Notes: generated by a model from the sequence alone, not told the origin. 64,000 nt of DNA from Poa pratensis (GCA_947311845.1 CAMZMU010000027.1:30643723-30707722); one strand, 5' to 3'. Positions 9,932 through 22,691 are shown, counted from the first letter of the stretch. Made by a program: numbers and translations.

Positions 9932-12900
9932 TGTAGCGTACCTGCACTTAGAAATTGGCGAGGTACCTGTGTATAGTGCAAACCCCTGGATCGATTCATT
10001 TGCACACACAGTCTAAGATGAAATATCACAACATTGTACCAATTATTACACGTGGATCCAGTACTTGGAAAAATATTCGTTACAACTTGCATAGCTCGAA
10101 GCTAGCTTTAAAAGAGTAAAGCAGCGGAAATAATAATCTTCATGAAGTCCTCATCCTTAGCATGTGCCACAGGCGAAAAACATGTTGGTTGCAGACTCGA
10201 AACCTTAACGAAAACTCACTCGTAGTCAGAACAATCTGCAACAAATAAAATTTTGCAACAGAGTGGGTTAGATACCATTAAAAAATGGATCTGGCAAGTG
10301 ACACTATGTGGACACTTAATGGAATAACTCTAATAACCTATATGCATATTTGGCTGGTGGAGTTCAAGGCTATTTTGCATAAAGCCAATTTTGCCTAACA
10401 CTTTGTAAAACATTTTCCTCAAAATTGAGACAAGTATGGCTTGAAAACCATAGTCTCTTCTACCCTTGTTTGCCCATCAAAATTTTACTTAGAGAAATGA
10501 GATGTTGGGAGCCTCCGTTGACATCCTTGATCAGCTGCTCAAATTGTCCGTAACCGGGGACATGGCTAAGTACTTAGTTTTAACTCTGCAGAGGTTGTGC
10601 ACTTTCACCATTAGACCCAACAAACCCAAACTATCCTCAAGCACTCAATTTGTGCTAAGGAAAAGGAGAGAGTTGAGACGAGATTTTTCAGAAGCATTTT
10701 CCCATCCCATACCGACTTGACGCGCTCCCATTCTAACCATTCTACCACCACCTGTCAAGTCGGGACGAGTCCACACAACTTAATCCATCTAGCCAGAGCC
10801 CATATGACTAATGGCTGCACGGTAAGCAACTTCACTTAGAGAAACATTGGTCCCTTTTATCCTGGGTGGCAATCCACAAGTGAATAAACACTCAACTCTG
10901 ACAGCCATGCAAGCCCAAATCCACCCAGGTGATAAATTAACTTAGTAGAATTTAACTTTTCAATAAAACACTTTTGCATAGCATCAATAATTCTACCAAG
11001 TTATCAATAGGATTCTAGACACAACTAGTGTAAAGGAGATAGTAGTTTTAGCATAGCAATACTATCCTACACATGCATATAAAGAAATACACTAAGTCAT
11101 GCATAGAAAAATACTTAGGAAATTTATGGGGTGTGCCACTTGCCTTGGCAATAGGGAGTGCAGTAGTAGCAGTTGCAACAACCTTCGTCTCTCTCCGAAA
11201 TTTCTAACACATCAAACAATTCACAATAAATATGCAGCCAAACAATACTTAAGAAAATATGACATGCATGAGATGCAGAATGATACAAGGAAATTATGAT
11301 GAATGACATACATAACAAACTAAGGAAAAAGACATAAAATAACTTAATCCAATTGGCTAAGGCAAGGTCAAGGTTGAGCAAGAATAACTTGATAAAACAA
11401 CAACTTGAAAAGTTGTAAGGCTACTTCAAGTCTTCACATGTTTGATCTTCAAAACATCTTCAACTCCTTTGTAGTTTCATTGATCTTCAATGGTCTTCAA
11501 TTAGCACTCTAGGAACTTAGTCATAAACACAAAGGACTTGGTCTATGTCCAAAGTGAAAGACAAAATTAGGAAGAACGAAAAATAGAAAGAAAGATGTAG
11601 TAGTTGGTCTTCCAAAGAATCATCTTCAGGCTTCCTTGTCGCTTGCTCCTTGGTGTGTTGACTTCATTGAAATTTGTAGACTTGATGGTTCTGCAGACTT
11701 GATGGTGTTGGCAGCATCCAGGTTGGTCTTGAATATAACTTAGTCACCATGAAGTCTAAGAGAAGAAGGAAGAAAAGCGATAAAGGAAAGAAAGACTTAG
11801 AAAATATAGGTGGTTGGTCTTCATGAACTTCTTCTTGATTTTCTTCTAAGTCCTTTCTTCTTGGAGATGCTTTTGGAGTCTTGTTTCCTTGGCTAAGTCC
11901 TTCATTGTTTTCCACTAATTCTAACTTAGTGGTTTTTGACTAGGAGAGTCATAATAGCTAACATGCATCCTCAAAAATTCTAAGGAGGAAGTTATGTAAG
12001 AAGTACCAAATATTACTAAGGACTTAATATGCATGTCATGCTTATGAAAATGCTCTAAGGAATTGCAAGCAAGAAAGATTGGTCAAAATATAGCTAAGGA
12101 CCAAGGTCACAACACATGGTTCGAAATTTCCACTAAGGAAATAAAGGTTAAGACATCAAGTCAAAATAATCGTAAGGAAAAGTAAACTAAATGAGAGGTG
12201 CTAGAATTTTCTAAGGAAAAGTCAACAACATAAGAGATGCTAAATATTTCTAAGGAAAAATGTTTGTCAAAAAAAACTTGTCAAATATTTTCTAAGGAAG
12301 GAAATACTTTGTTTGGAGAGGTAAAATAATTTTAAGTACTTTTTCTAACTAGAGTGATCAAAATATGACTAAGTCATTTTATTAGTCGAATAGATGAAGA
12401 AAAATAATTTTAATCAATTTTAACTATTAAAATAACACCTAAAAAGCAATTAATCAATATTAATTACAAAAACCATAGAAAATACTTTTACAAAAATAGT
12501 AGAGCAGTCCTACGGCCTATACTTTTGCATACAAAACTATGGCAAAAGAGTATGCAAAACAAAAATCGTGGCGGCATCGTCGGGTCGAGCACGATCCGGT
12601 CGTTTGGCTGCGAAACAAAAATCGAGCAAGGCTCAGGAGGATGCGCCTGGACGAGAGGGTCCGAGAGGTGTCAAGAGGGGGCGGCGTTGCTCACCGTAGT
12701 CGCCGGAGTTAAGCAAATACGGCGGCAGGACTGCGGAACTTCGGCATGGAATTGGCGGCGGCGGAGGGATCTAGGGTTAGGGCTTTTTGGGGCTGCGCAC
12801 GGACGTCGAGGGGGTGGTTTATATGGGGCAAGAATCCCCGGAAGAAACGCAACAAAACCACCGAATTTGGAGTAGGATTCGGTGAGGAAACCGTGTTCAT

Positions 12901-13841
12901 CACGTTGACGATGATGACGTCAGCAATGACGTCATAAATGAAACATTTTCCAAATCATTTTCTTATAAAATCCATAACTTTTGATTTAAAAGCCCAAACG
13001 AACTCAAACCAATTTCTATAGTTTTGTAAAATCAAACTCTCTGTTTTGGGACTTTCAAATAACATTTTCTAAAACATTTTGTCAACTAAATTTTTGGAAT
13101 ATGTTTAAATGAATTTTGGACATATTAATGTCATTTGAAAACTATAGGGTTTTATAAATTCCTTTTAAACTTATATTTTAAACCAAAGCAAAATATGAGT
13201 AATATGATTTATATCACTCAATAAAATAGTTTTGCATAAAACTCCATTAGTTTAAAAAGGGGTTGATAAATCTGAATGAATTCAAAACTCATTTTAGAAT
13301 CCAAATAAATATTTTCTTTCAAAAGCAAAACGATAAAACTTGAAAATATAGAATAGGTAAGTAATAGAATAATTCTCGATACATACAAACAAATCACAAC
13401 CAAACGCACTTCTTCAAATAGAAACTCATTTTGATTTTCGAACTAGGTTTTAATAAACAATATGACACTTGATGTCAAAAATAAAATAGGTTTTAAAACA
13501 AATCAAATGTGGCTTGTATCAAACTTAAATACCACCAGATAATCATTTTACAAATATATATATTTCAGCAAATACAATCAATTCACAAGCAAACATTAAC
13601 AGAACAATAAGTTCAAAGTCAAAAGAAATTTGGAGCATAATTTGCTCTACTAATCTATTTTCTTAAAAAAAATTTCAAGTGGAAATTTATTTCCCACTTT
13701 TGAAGTATCCAAATGCAAACAAAGCTATATGATGATGAATGCATGCATGATTTTTCTTTTCAAAACAAAATACATAATAGTTTTCAAAAGTTTTAAATTT
13801 TTCTGATTTTTTCAACTTTTTGAAAAACCTGGGATGTTACA
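9932..13841 (-). repeat. 5' LTR of element A (about 3.9 kb)
   Basis: The LTR begins TGTAACATCC (minus strand, at 13841) and ends ACGCTACA (at 9932), giving TG...CA termini. The 12565-13841 part matches 625-1900 closely. The 9932-12560 part has no counterpart in the window because the other LTR is truncated by the window edge. The 11940-12310 stretch is rich in a recurring CTAAGGAA motif at irregular spacing. No genes are called inside. Confidence 0.85.
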
Positions 13842-14934
13842 TTTGTGAGATGGGCCGACATAAGAATGTCGGATAGTTGGTCAAGTTGATTTGATTTTGA
13901 AACCTGGTGTGGCCCTTCATCCGAGTCTGCAGGACCGCACCAGCTTCGGGGACTAATGTCGGGGGGCTACCCCGGGGTAGGGTCATGATATGGTACAAGT
14001 TGTGTCCAAGAGTGGACCGAGGTATGGAGAAACCGAGACAGCAAGGCCCAGAAGGGGCCGAGATACAGTGCTGAAGCAAACCGAGATAGCCAGGCCAGAA
14101 GGGGCCGAGATATTGTGATGGGGCTGACCGAGATAACCGGGCCCAGAAGGGGCCGGGATATGACTTTGGAATAATCTGGCATATACTGACCGACATGTAA
14201 CAACCGACATATGAATGTCGGTATCTCAGTGTCTTCTCTTATGTGCAGAGGAGAATAGCTAAGGAAGGGAAATCCGGCATATCCAAGCCGGGTTAAAGAG
14301 AAGAGGCGCAAAGTCAATGACACGGTCACATCCCATCTAACACGGAAGCGTGGCAGGAGGTATGGTGCAGGTTCGAAGTTACAGGCATGCTTATCTCTGA
14401 CACCGGGCACACATGGGAGCAGATAACGAGGCAGTGTTGGGCTCGAGGCAGTGCTGGGCTCGAGGCAGTACAGGTCATGTCCTGTCCGTGGTAGAGATAT
14501 GCTCATGACCCCGTTACTGACACATGCGAGCATGGTGACGATCACACTGCTAGCGCATGCGCGCATGGTAGTAATCACGCTCCTGATACCAGCGCGTGTG
14601 GCTACAGTGCCGGGACGTGGCGATACCTCGGTCCAGGCTATAAAAGGAGCCCTCCCCCCTCCTACGTGAGGGACGGTGCCCTGAGAGATCTTTTCCCCCA
14701 CAACTAGTTTCTTCCTCCTTGAGAACTTGGCAATAGCTGAGTGCATACAGCTCGAGGAGCACCATTGTATTTGTGAGATCCCAGTATATCATGACAGACA
14801 GGCAGGAGTAGGGGTTTTACCTCCTCACGAGGTCCATGAACCTGGATATATCATGTGTGCTTGTTATGTTCTTTGTGTGCGCTCCTTAGCGCGCTAGCCC
14901 TCCCCGGTTCCACCAGCGTCCATCGGCCCCAACA
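13842..14934 (+). mobile_element. Element B: 3' end and 3' LTR of an LTR retrotransposon
   Basis: 13842-13956 is the tail of an internal region ending in a short purine tract (CTTCGGGGACTAA). The LTR is 13957-14934 (978 bp), starting TGTCGGGGGGCT and ending CGGCCCCAACA, with imperfect inverted TGTCGGGG/CCCCAACA termini. A TATA-like CTATAAAAGG lies near 14639 and would drive transcription from the LTR. The body of B is cut off by the insertion of A and lies left of the window. B is itself inserted in the internal region of C. Superfamily is not certain; LTR style suggests Gypsy. Confidence 0.78.
14639..14648 (+). promoter_or_regulatory. TATA-like box in the LTR of B
   Basis: CTATAAAAGG sits about two-thirds into the LTR, the usual place for the U3 promoter. 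Similar TATA boxes occur in the LTRs of D, E and G. Confidence 0.45.
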
Positions 14935-14935
14935 T

Positions 14936-16198
14936 AAGCCATCCTATGGCATCTGCTATGATCACACCACGACACATACTGATAGACACTTTGAATTTCA
15001 ATGTAAGTTCCATGAAGAACGTGTTATAGCATCTTACCATACTCATGATTACACTCATTTAGGGATGGAACAAGTAGAGGAATTTATTACTTATTATGCA
15101 TCTAATGAATTCCACACCTTTGCTAATGAAAATAAAACTTGCCCTAGAGTTAAGAGATTCGAAGGAAAGGTCACTTCTATTCTTGAATATTTCATAGCCA
15201 AGTTCTCTCAAAATATTTATGTTGTTGACTATTATGAGAGAGGCAAGGTTCCCCAAGAAAGTACTGATGTTTTGCAGGAAGAAGATGATGAAAACATAAC
15301 CTTGGAAGAGGAAGAATGTGAAGAAGAGGATAAAAACCTAAGCTTGGGGATGCCCGTGCAACCCCAAGAAGATGATGAACAACTAGAGAATGAAGAGAGG
15401 GAACTTCCACCTTCACCGCCTATGGATGAGGGTAACACTAAATTTTTTGTTGATGATAAACTTTGTTCTTATGATTCTGATAATGAGGAGGAATATCAAC
15501 CTATGACTAATGATAACATTATTGATAATAATTTTGATGATGAGGAGGAGTATGGTTTAGACATGTTTTATGATAGTACTCTAAATGATGGACCTATAAT
15601 TATTGATAATCCTCCATGTTTAGCTGTTATTACTTTATGTGAGGATAAAAATGATATATTTGCTGCTTGTGACAACACTCTCACTTATGAGAGTCCTACT
15701 TTATTTTTGAATTCTCCTATTCACACCATGGAGGAGAAGCTTTTATATGTTGAAAAGTACATATGTGAGCTGAAATTATATTGCACTATTAACCATTCCA
15801 CCCACAACCATCATGTTTATGATGTTTCTTGCAATTATTTTGAGAGAGGAAAACATGCTAATATCTTACATGATAGTTTTAATAATCCTTTATATGTTCC
15901 TAAGTTTGCAAAGTTGCACCAATCTAATAGTTGTTTTATCAAATTTGGTTCCACTACTTGTAACTATTATGAGAGGGGAAAACATGGTTCTAAACATTTC
16001 AATATTATTACGTTTCCTCTCTTTAAGTTCAAAGTCTTGAAATTGCTCTTGTTTTATCTTCCTATGCTACTTGCTTTGTGTTTTAATGATTTGTTTTCTT
16101 ACAAGATCCCAATGCATAGGAAGTGGGTTAGACTTAAATGTGTTTCATATTTTTCTTTTGATGCTCTCTTTTGCATTTCAATTCTTATTCCTATGTGA
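14936..16198 (+). CDS. Acidic retroelement protein, C-terminal part (5' cut by B)
   Basis: An open frame of about 420 codons enters directly from the LTR of B, so its true N-terminus is lost. It has a strongly acidic middle (runs of Glu/Asp around LEEEECEEEDK and DNEEEYQP), three repeats of a Y/F-ERGK motif (YYERGK, YFERGK, YYERGK), and a hydrophobic, aromatic-rich C-terminus (FLLFYLPMLLALCF-like) followed by a basic MHRKWVRLK. I recognise it as an element-borne protein common in grass non-autonomous Gypsy elements, but know no function. It is not gag, protease, RT or integrase. The hydrophobic stretch could span a membrane, but this is speculation. Confidence 0.6.
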   Translation, partial: KPSYGICYDHTTTHTDRHFEFQCKFHEERVIASYHTHDYTHLGMEQVEEFITYYASNEFHTFANENKTCPRVKRFEGKVTSILEYFIAKFSQNIYVVDYYERGKVPQESTDVLQEEDDENITLEEEECEEEDKNLSLGMPVQPQEDDEQLENEERELPPSPPMDEGNTKFFVDDKLCSYDSDNEEEYQPMTNDNIIDNNFDDEEEYGLDMFYDSTLNDGPIIIDNPPCLAVITLCEDKNDIFAACDNTLTYESPTLFLNSPIHTMEEKLLYVEKYICELKLYCTINHSTHNHHVYDVSCNYFERGKHANILHDSFNNPLYVPKFAKLHQSNSCFIKFGSTTCNYYERGKHGSKHFNIITFPLFKFKVLKLLLFYLPMLLALCFNDLFSYKIPMHRKWVRLKCVSYFSFDALFCISILIPM

Positions 16199-18590
16199 GC
16201 ATCATTAAAACTATCATGCCTAGCTACATGGCTATAAAGAAAGCGCTTTACGGGAGGCAACCTGGTTATTTTTATTTTTTTGATTTTATGTGTGTACTCT
16301 TGCTGTAACAAGAGACTTAGTTTTTAGTTTTGTTTCTGGAATTTTTAATAAAGTGCCAATTTTTACCTATTTTGGATTGAAAAAAAAGTTGCTCTTTATA
16401 TTCGGAGATTTTATTCCAGCACGAATCTGTGCACGGTATGATTTTTAATTCCTATCCTGTGACTCCGAATGAGCTGAAATTTGAACTGTAGTTGCAACTT
16501 TTCATCCTCTGTAAGAGTGATTTTTTTCCAGATTTTTTCGACATATTTAAGTGGGGTAGAAAAATGCGTTTTGCTGCTGCTGTTTTTCTGGACAGATTCT
16601 GTCACATTTGTTTGATGCATTCTTTGAACTTTTAACTTGAATCTTTTTGATCCAATTGAGTTTATAAGTAGGCATACAACATTATACACTTTCTGGACAT
16701 TCATATGAATTTTTGTTTAAGGATTTTATGCGGCAAGCAATTCATTCTATCACTACTAATGTCACCCCACAGAAAAGAAATGGGAGAAACGGTGTTTTGA
16801 AGTTTTTTTCACAGGGATTAAAGGAGATGCACCAAGAGCTATCCAAGGATGGTGAAGACCATAAGCTTGGGGATGTGGAGACAACCCCACTGGACCAACA
16901 CACTCTCGGTTTGCACACGTCCAACTTCTGTTTTTCGATCAATGCACTTTATCGCATAAACTTGGAGCGTCTTTTATTTTTGTTATTTCGGTTTGGTTTT
17001 TATTTGTGAGACAACCATTATCATTTATATATGAGAGAGCTACTGGAAATTTGGGTTGAATTAAGTTGGATGCTATTAAAAATATTGAGATAGGGATGTT
17101 TGAGTTGATTCAAAAAGATACATATAGTTGCATGAATCATGTGTTTTTAATGAGTATTACTTTGCAAGTGTTTTATCAAGAGCTATCTTTTATTCATGTT
17201 TTGATGCTGAATGTTACTTTACTTTGTTTAACATGGATTGGTTAGTTATATGGGCACTTATGCATGCATTTAGACGGTCAAGTTTCTCCCTCTTGCTAGC
17301 CCAAAAATTCCAACAAGCAAAAACTTGTTGTCCAACAGCTTCAAGCAAAGTTTTTCCAGTGAGTCCACCATATCTACCTAGTAGCTTTATGCTATTTCAA
17401 GTATGTTTATCATGTTATTTTGTATTATCCATACTCTGAATTAAAATGCTTATGTTATTGATTGTCATGGGAAAAGTTGGTTAAAAAGCTCTCACGAACT
17501 TGATGCACACTTTACTTTTATTGCACTTAATAAACATGAACTATTGTGATTAAAATTATGAAGTTGTGGCTTGACAAGAGTCTTGGTTGGGAGTTAGCCC
17601 ATATGTGTTGTCACATGGCAAGCTTTCAACGTGCTCTTAATTATATATTTAGTTGATATCATGTACTTTTGTCTATGGATGCCTAACATTGAGCGAAATA
17701 AGTGTGGAAACTTGGTAAGTTTGAGGAGTAAGTATAAATGGCTAGAGAGACGCCTGGGCCGCTAATCTAAGTCATGCATCATTCATGGTGGAAATTTACT
17801 TACATGCTATCGTGAACCTTCAGTGATGCACCTCACAATAAAAAGCTATACCAATAGTAAATAAAAAGGGTGTTGAGATTGTTCATTTTGTTTGTTTGTC
17901 TTGTCATTTTGACATGGGCTTGTTCCATGTCCTGGGCAAGAGGTACCCTAGTTGACGCTCTTGATGACGCTTTTATTACTTGCAATGACTTTAAAACTCG
18001 AATTTGCTTTGTGACCCGAGTTGAGTAGCCAGTTGGTGTAGGTAATCATATTCACGGGGCATGAGGCATTCAACCCATACTTTGTCAAGTACATTACTCA
18101 TACTTCCTTTCACTTTAAACTTTAACCATTCAAGATGCTATGATAGGGGTAATGAGAGCTTGACACCAATGAATACCACATTGCAATCATTAACTTAAGT
18201 AGAAGCATTTGGAAGTAAGATGAAACTTATTCATGTTTTACCTCTACTTATTTATCTATCTTTCCAAAGTGTCCACCTTTTAAATTCAGATTTACAAGAG
18301 TACTCTATGACCATTATAGGATGTTTTTACTTTGCATTATGCATACATTTGGTCCATAGTACTTTCTTCTATGTTACACTTTGTGAATTATCATTGAACA
18401 TCCTTTCATTGAATATTTGATATCACTTCATAATCTATCTTGTATATTGCTACTCCTTTGAGAATGAATCATTTGACTTTATATAGCAATAGTGATAATC
18501 TTTGATATCCATTGATAGTATTAAAATGCAAAGTCCATGTTAGTTTTATCACCTTCATACTCGAGGACGAGTATAGGTTAAGCTTGGGGA
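16199..18590 (+). other. Non-coding internal region of element C
   Basis: 2.4 kb of AT-rich sequence without a convincing frame. A polypurine tract ends at 18590, directly before the LTR. The phrase AAGCTTGGGGATG occurs near 16863 and again at the tract, a minor internal repeat. Confidence 0.6.
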
Positions 18591-20148
18591 TGTTGATGCA
18601 TGTAAAATGCATACATGAACTTTACATTTTATTACTTGATATTCCAACTTATTTGCATCATATATGGGTTATATTTATGTTTTATAATGATTTTAGGGGA
18701 TAATTCACAGTTTCCCCATTTATTTGGAATTAACCCTGCAGAACCAGAAAACCCCTTTTTCCATGTTTTTGACTTTCAGTGACCAAACGACGTCCAAATG
18801 ACCTAAGATTTTACGGGGCTCAATATTTGGAAGGAAGAAGACGTACGAGCCAAGGATCCGCGAAAAAGGAAGTCTGAGGAGGGAATTAGGTGGTCCCACA
18901 CGGCCAGATTCCCTGGCCACGTGAGGCACCCTCCTCCCCCGTGGCTCCGATGCCGTCCGTTTTCGTCTCCGTGGCTTCGTCTTGACCTAAAACCGACTAT
19001 AAAAATAGTCCCCCGAGGAGTTTCGCAGAGAGGCGGCGGAGAAACACAAAACCACGAAACAGGAGACAGAAGGCTGCCGCCGGAGAAGATCGGAGGGGGG
19101 AAACGCCGCCGGAATCACCTCCGGAAGGCTCCTCCATCCCCCTCCGGAGTCTCCATCAACACCACCGTCAAGACCAGCACCATCTCCATCACCATCTTCG
19201 TGATCCACTTCATCCCCCTCATAGTTTGAGAGTTACCGAACCCTAGATACTTGTTTTGTGCTCCTATTCATGTTTGTGATTGAGTACTTGTCATTATTTG
19301 GAGGTGAAGTTATATTTTCAGATTGTGTTGTATCACTTATGCCATTGAATCATATCATGTCTTCGCGTTGTGAGTAGTTCTCTCATGTTCCTGGGGGCAT
19401 AGGATGGATTAGCAATGATTTATTTATGACATGTGTTGGTATTTTGTCTAGTGTTTATCTTTTTATGTAATTCTATGATGGTGTTGTGCGAACATCGACT
19501 GCACATCACTTCACCTATATGGGCTCATAGAGAACACCGTAGTGTAATGGAGTGAGGGAGACTTGGGGGGACATGTAAACCTGAGACCGAGTCATGAAGT
19601 TGCATTATGAGGGTATTAGTATCGGGGACCTTAGAGTGTAATGCTATGGTGGGACTTTATGTCTTAATAACTCTTGTGCAGTCATTTACTTGGCCATAAG
19701 AACCATCATAAGAGGGTTTAGTTTATTTATTTAGTTTTCCCTAATTATGGCTCCGTCCAAAGAAGATTAAAACTTGACAAAATGTTTACCTTGTTGTTCT
19801 AGAAATATCTATGCCATGAAATCATTTAGCCCTTGGGAACATTTTCCACGCATAAGAAACACACACTTAAGCTTGTCCTCTTGCTGCATAGAGGATTGGG
19901 CTTTCTCTCTTTGAGAGCTTTCACTCATCATATTTTATTTTCAGCTTTTTACTTTATTGCAAACTCTACACCAAAAACCCAAAAACACTTGCATCATTTA
20001 ATCATTTTAGTTTGTCTAGTGCATAGATAATAAGAGAAGTGACACTCTTATTTGACAGGATAAATACTTATACCTTCTACTCCTCGTGGGATCGATACTA
20101 TACTTACACATTGAATATTTCAACGATCCTCTATACTTGTGGCTATCA
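18591..20148 (+). repeat. 3' LTR of element C
   Basis: TG...CA ends (TGTTGATGCATG ... GGCTATCA). It includes a GC-rich segment around 18900-19200 that probably holds the transcription start and leader. The next base (20149) belongs to element D. Confidence 0.78.
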
Positions 20149-22191
20149 GTGAAGCACTGACTATGCATGCATATGACATCCCTCTCTGCATTATGGCTAT
20201 TTTCTGGATCATTTCTTTTCAATTTCCTTGTGAACTGTCTTATCTTGTTAATCCAGAGTAGTTGAATCCAGAAATGTTTAAAACCTGCTGTTTGAAACTT
20301 GTTTCCAAACTAGCATTTGCTCTAATAGTAAACATAACTGCAATGAATCCAATTTGACTGAACTGCTAAGTTTTCAGAATTGAGCACTATTCATCTTCAG
20401 ACTATTGTAACTAGAACCTCACTTTGCTTTACTTGGGGACAAGCAAAGGTTTGGGTCTGGGGGTTTGATCATCATCATTTTTATGCATTATTCATAGCCC
20501 TAAAACCCTTAAAACCTCACTGCATCAGCATTCAGTGAAGCATTTATCTACATTTTACAGTGCTTTTTATCCATTTTGCAGTTCAGTGCGCAAAGGCACA
20601 CAATTCTCCTGAAGATGCAATTTCATATGTTCAGAAGTGACCCAGGCCATTACACAAGGGTGGCAGAGCTTTCTGTCTCTCGAAGGAGCCTCGCGAGGGC
20701 TGAGTGATGCCTCACGAGGGAGGCGCAGACATGTCTCTGCCAGGCGCAGACGTCGCGAAGCCTCATGAGGAAAGCGCAGAAGACTCATGAGGGAAGCGCA
20801 GAAGCCGCACGAGGGAAACACAGAGCCTCACGAGGGAGTTGCAGACGTGTGCCAGGACTTGTTATAATCTTGATGATAGAGGTCTCATGAGAGAAAGTCC
20901 TCTCGAGGGAAAGCCTCACGAGAGAAAGTCCTCTCGAGGGAATGGCCTCCCGAGGCTCATCAGTCCTTAGCAGAATTCTCAAGTGCTGAGCAGTTCAGCC
21001 TGTACCTGCCACTGGACTGACAACTCAAGTTCTCCAATTTCCAAAGATGCAATGCACATGTGTGACAGCACGTGGTCCCATGAGAAGATAAGAAGCAATT
21101 CAAATGTGTTTGAACAAGAAGAGAGGGAAAGAATCAACTTGGAGGTCAAGAAACCCAAAAAGGCAAAAAGTGCAAAAGTGGGGAGACACCCCATGTGCAG
21201 GAAAGTAGAGGAAGCTCACCACCTCTCCACTTTGGGTCACACCTCCACCACAGTTGGAAAAGGTCCATAAAAGGCAGCACACCACCACAGAACCACCCAT
21301 CTCATCTCATCTCCCATTCCATTCCCATCCATCCACCTCACTCCATCCCATCCACAGCCACCACAACACCAACTTTTCTGCAACTTTTCCACCAAACCCC
21401 AAGAACACCAAGAACACCTCAAGAACAGCAAGAAGAAGAACAAGAAGAGCAAGATCAAGATGAACATGGAGATCAGGAGAAGAAGCACAAAGCCTTGGTG
21501 ATCTGAAGCACAAGAACTGCTACTCTGCATCCACCCTTGTCTACTCCTCTGCTTCCCCTGCTTCGACTAGTGTTTCAGTGAGCTTAGCCAAGGATTTCTC
21601 TCCATTCCTCTGTGTAATCTTGTGTTGAACTGAGTAGATCATCCATCTGTAAGTAGGGCTTGTGATATTTGGCAATTGCAGTGATTTGAGTGACACAATT
21701 CTCTGTCTTTACTGAATATTTGCATGATCTACTTGTTGCGTGTCTTGATCTGTGTGTGTAAGGCAAGTCCCTGCATACTTTGTGTTGTGATTCCATCCCT
21801 AGCCTCCCTTTGCTTGTTAACTCACTTGGATCTGGCCTGACAACCCAGAAAAGAGTGATCTTTGTGTTGATTTTTCCTTCCCTGCCTAAACCTGCTAAAA
21901 CCCCTTGCTTGCATGACTAGTCTCTGCAAGTGTTGAGTGAATCATTCTTGTTCCCTGTCTAAACCTTGCTTGGATCCTTGCTAGGCTCTGGATTGACAAC
22001 CCAGAGGCTACAAGTTAAATTCTGAACTAGTTTTAGTTTTACTTTTTTGCAAAACCTTTACTTTTCTGTTTAAAACTTGAAAACCTGAAAATTGATTTAG
22101 TCTAGCTTCTGCCAACACTTAGAACCAGCATAAAACTTGCTGATCCCTGTGGAGACGATAACAAACACTTCCCTATAATCACAGCTTATCA
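20149..22191 (+). mobile_element. Element D: 3' tail and 3' LTR
   Basis: The internal tail (20149-20465) ends in a purine tract with GGTTTGGGTCTGGGGG. The LTR is 20466-22191 (1726 bp), starting TGATCATCATC and ending CAGCTTATCA. A TATA-like CATAAAAGG lies at 21266-21274. Element C is inserted in its internal region and the rest is off-window. D is the outermost visible layer and borders single-copy-looking DNA at 22192. Confidence 0.75.
20690..20965 (+). repeat. Degenerate palindromic minisatellite in the LTR of D
   Basis: About a dozen irregularly spaced copies of a near-palindrome of the type CCTCNCGAGG, such as CCTCACGAGG and CCTCTCGAGG, alternate with GCGCAGA. The palindromic core could form small cruciforms or bind dimeric proteins; no function is claimed. 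Confidence 0.7.
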
Positions 22192-22691
22192 ACCATGCTC
22201 CAACAATCTGTAGTTCACACAGTTAGCTTAACTCTTGAGACATACTGCAGAAAATCTCATATGGAAGAAGTCTTGAATACGAAGCTCTCAAGATCAGGAT
22301 GGTGATTCGGTTATCTTATCTATGTCGACATGGTTGGGCGCCTACACGAGTGTAGGAAAAAATTAAGAATTCTATGTTGATGAGGTGGTTACTGTACATG
22401 TTTTTTGCGATTTATGATTTGTTACCAATAGGATATGTCCTTGCGCCTTGTTTGGTGTTTTTTCTGCACTTTGCACTGTAAACGTTAGCAATTTGTTTAA
22501 TGGGAAAGCTTTTTGGCCCATGGACCTTGTTGTTACTAGGGCCCAACGGAGAACCGTCCCAAGAAACCGAAAAGCCCAAGCCTACGCTGAACTATCCACG
22601 TCTAATGTGCTTAAAAACGTACTTCGAGGCCGAAATGGTAAAATATATTGAAGCTCTTGAAAAGAAGAGGAAAGACTACCCTAAAAAAAAG
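22192..22691. other. Intergenic, nothing recognised
   Basis: Single-copy-looking sequence right of element D. No coding signal is convincing. Confidence 0.5.

Larger units (their letters stand above)
1..13841 (-). mobile_element. Element A: long-LTR Gypsy-like retrotransposon, non-autonomous
   Basis: Two long direct repeats (to 1900, and 9932-13841) both end on the plus strand in GGGATGTTACA, so the element reads on the minus strand and its LTR starts TGTAACATCC. Next to the right-hand LTR lies a sequence complementary to the 3' end of initiator Met tRNA (9919-9930), which fixes the orientation: 5' LTR at right, 3' LTR at left. The internal region (1901-9931) holds only a broken gag with several CCHC zinc knuckles, split by a LINE. 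I found no protease, reverse transcriptase, RNase H or integrase. A is inserted in element B at 13841/13842. The left end lies outside the window, so target duplications cannot be checked. The Gypsy assignment is inferred from gag type and LTR style. Confidence 0.85.
14935..20148 (+). mobile_element. Element C: LTR retrotransposon, 3' part with 3' LTR
   Basis: The internal region (14935-18590) carries one acidic open frame and about 2.4 kb of apparently non-coding sequence, then a purine tract (AAGCTTGGGGA). The 3' LTR is 18591-20148 (1558 bp), starting TGTTGATGCATG and ending CTTGTGGCTATCA, an end typical of a large class of grass Gypsy elements. Element B is inserted at 14934/14935 and the 5' part is off-window. 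No pol domains are visible in the 3.6 kb of internal sequence. Confidence 0.78.

Noticed and set aside
12525..12903. Frames on both strands near 12.5-12.9 kb
   Set aside because: Part of the 5' LTR of A and a repeat of 620-950.
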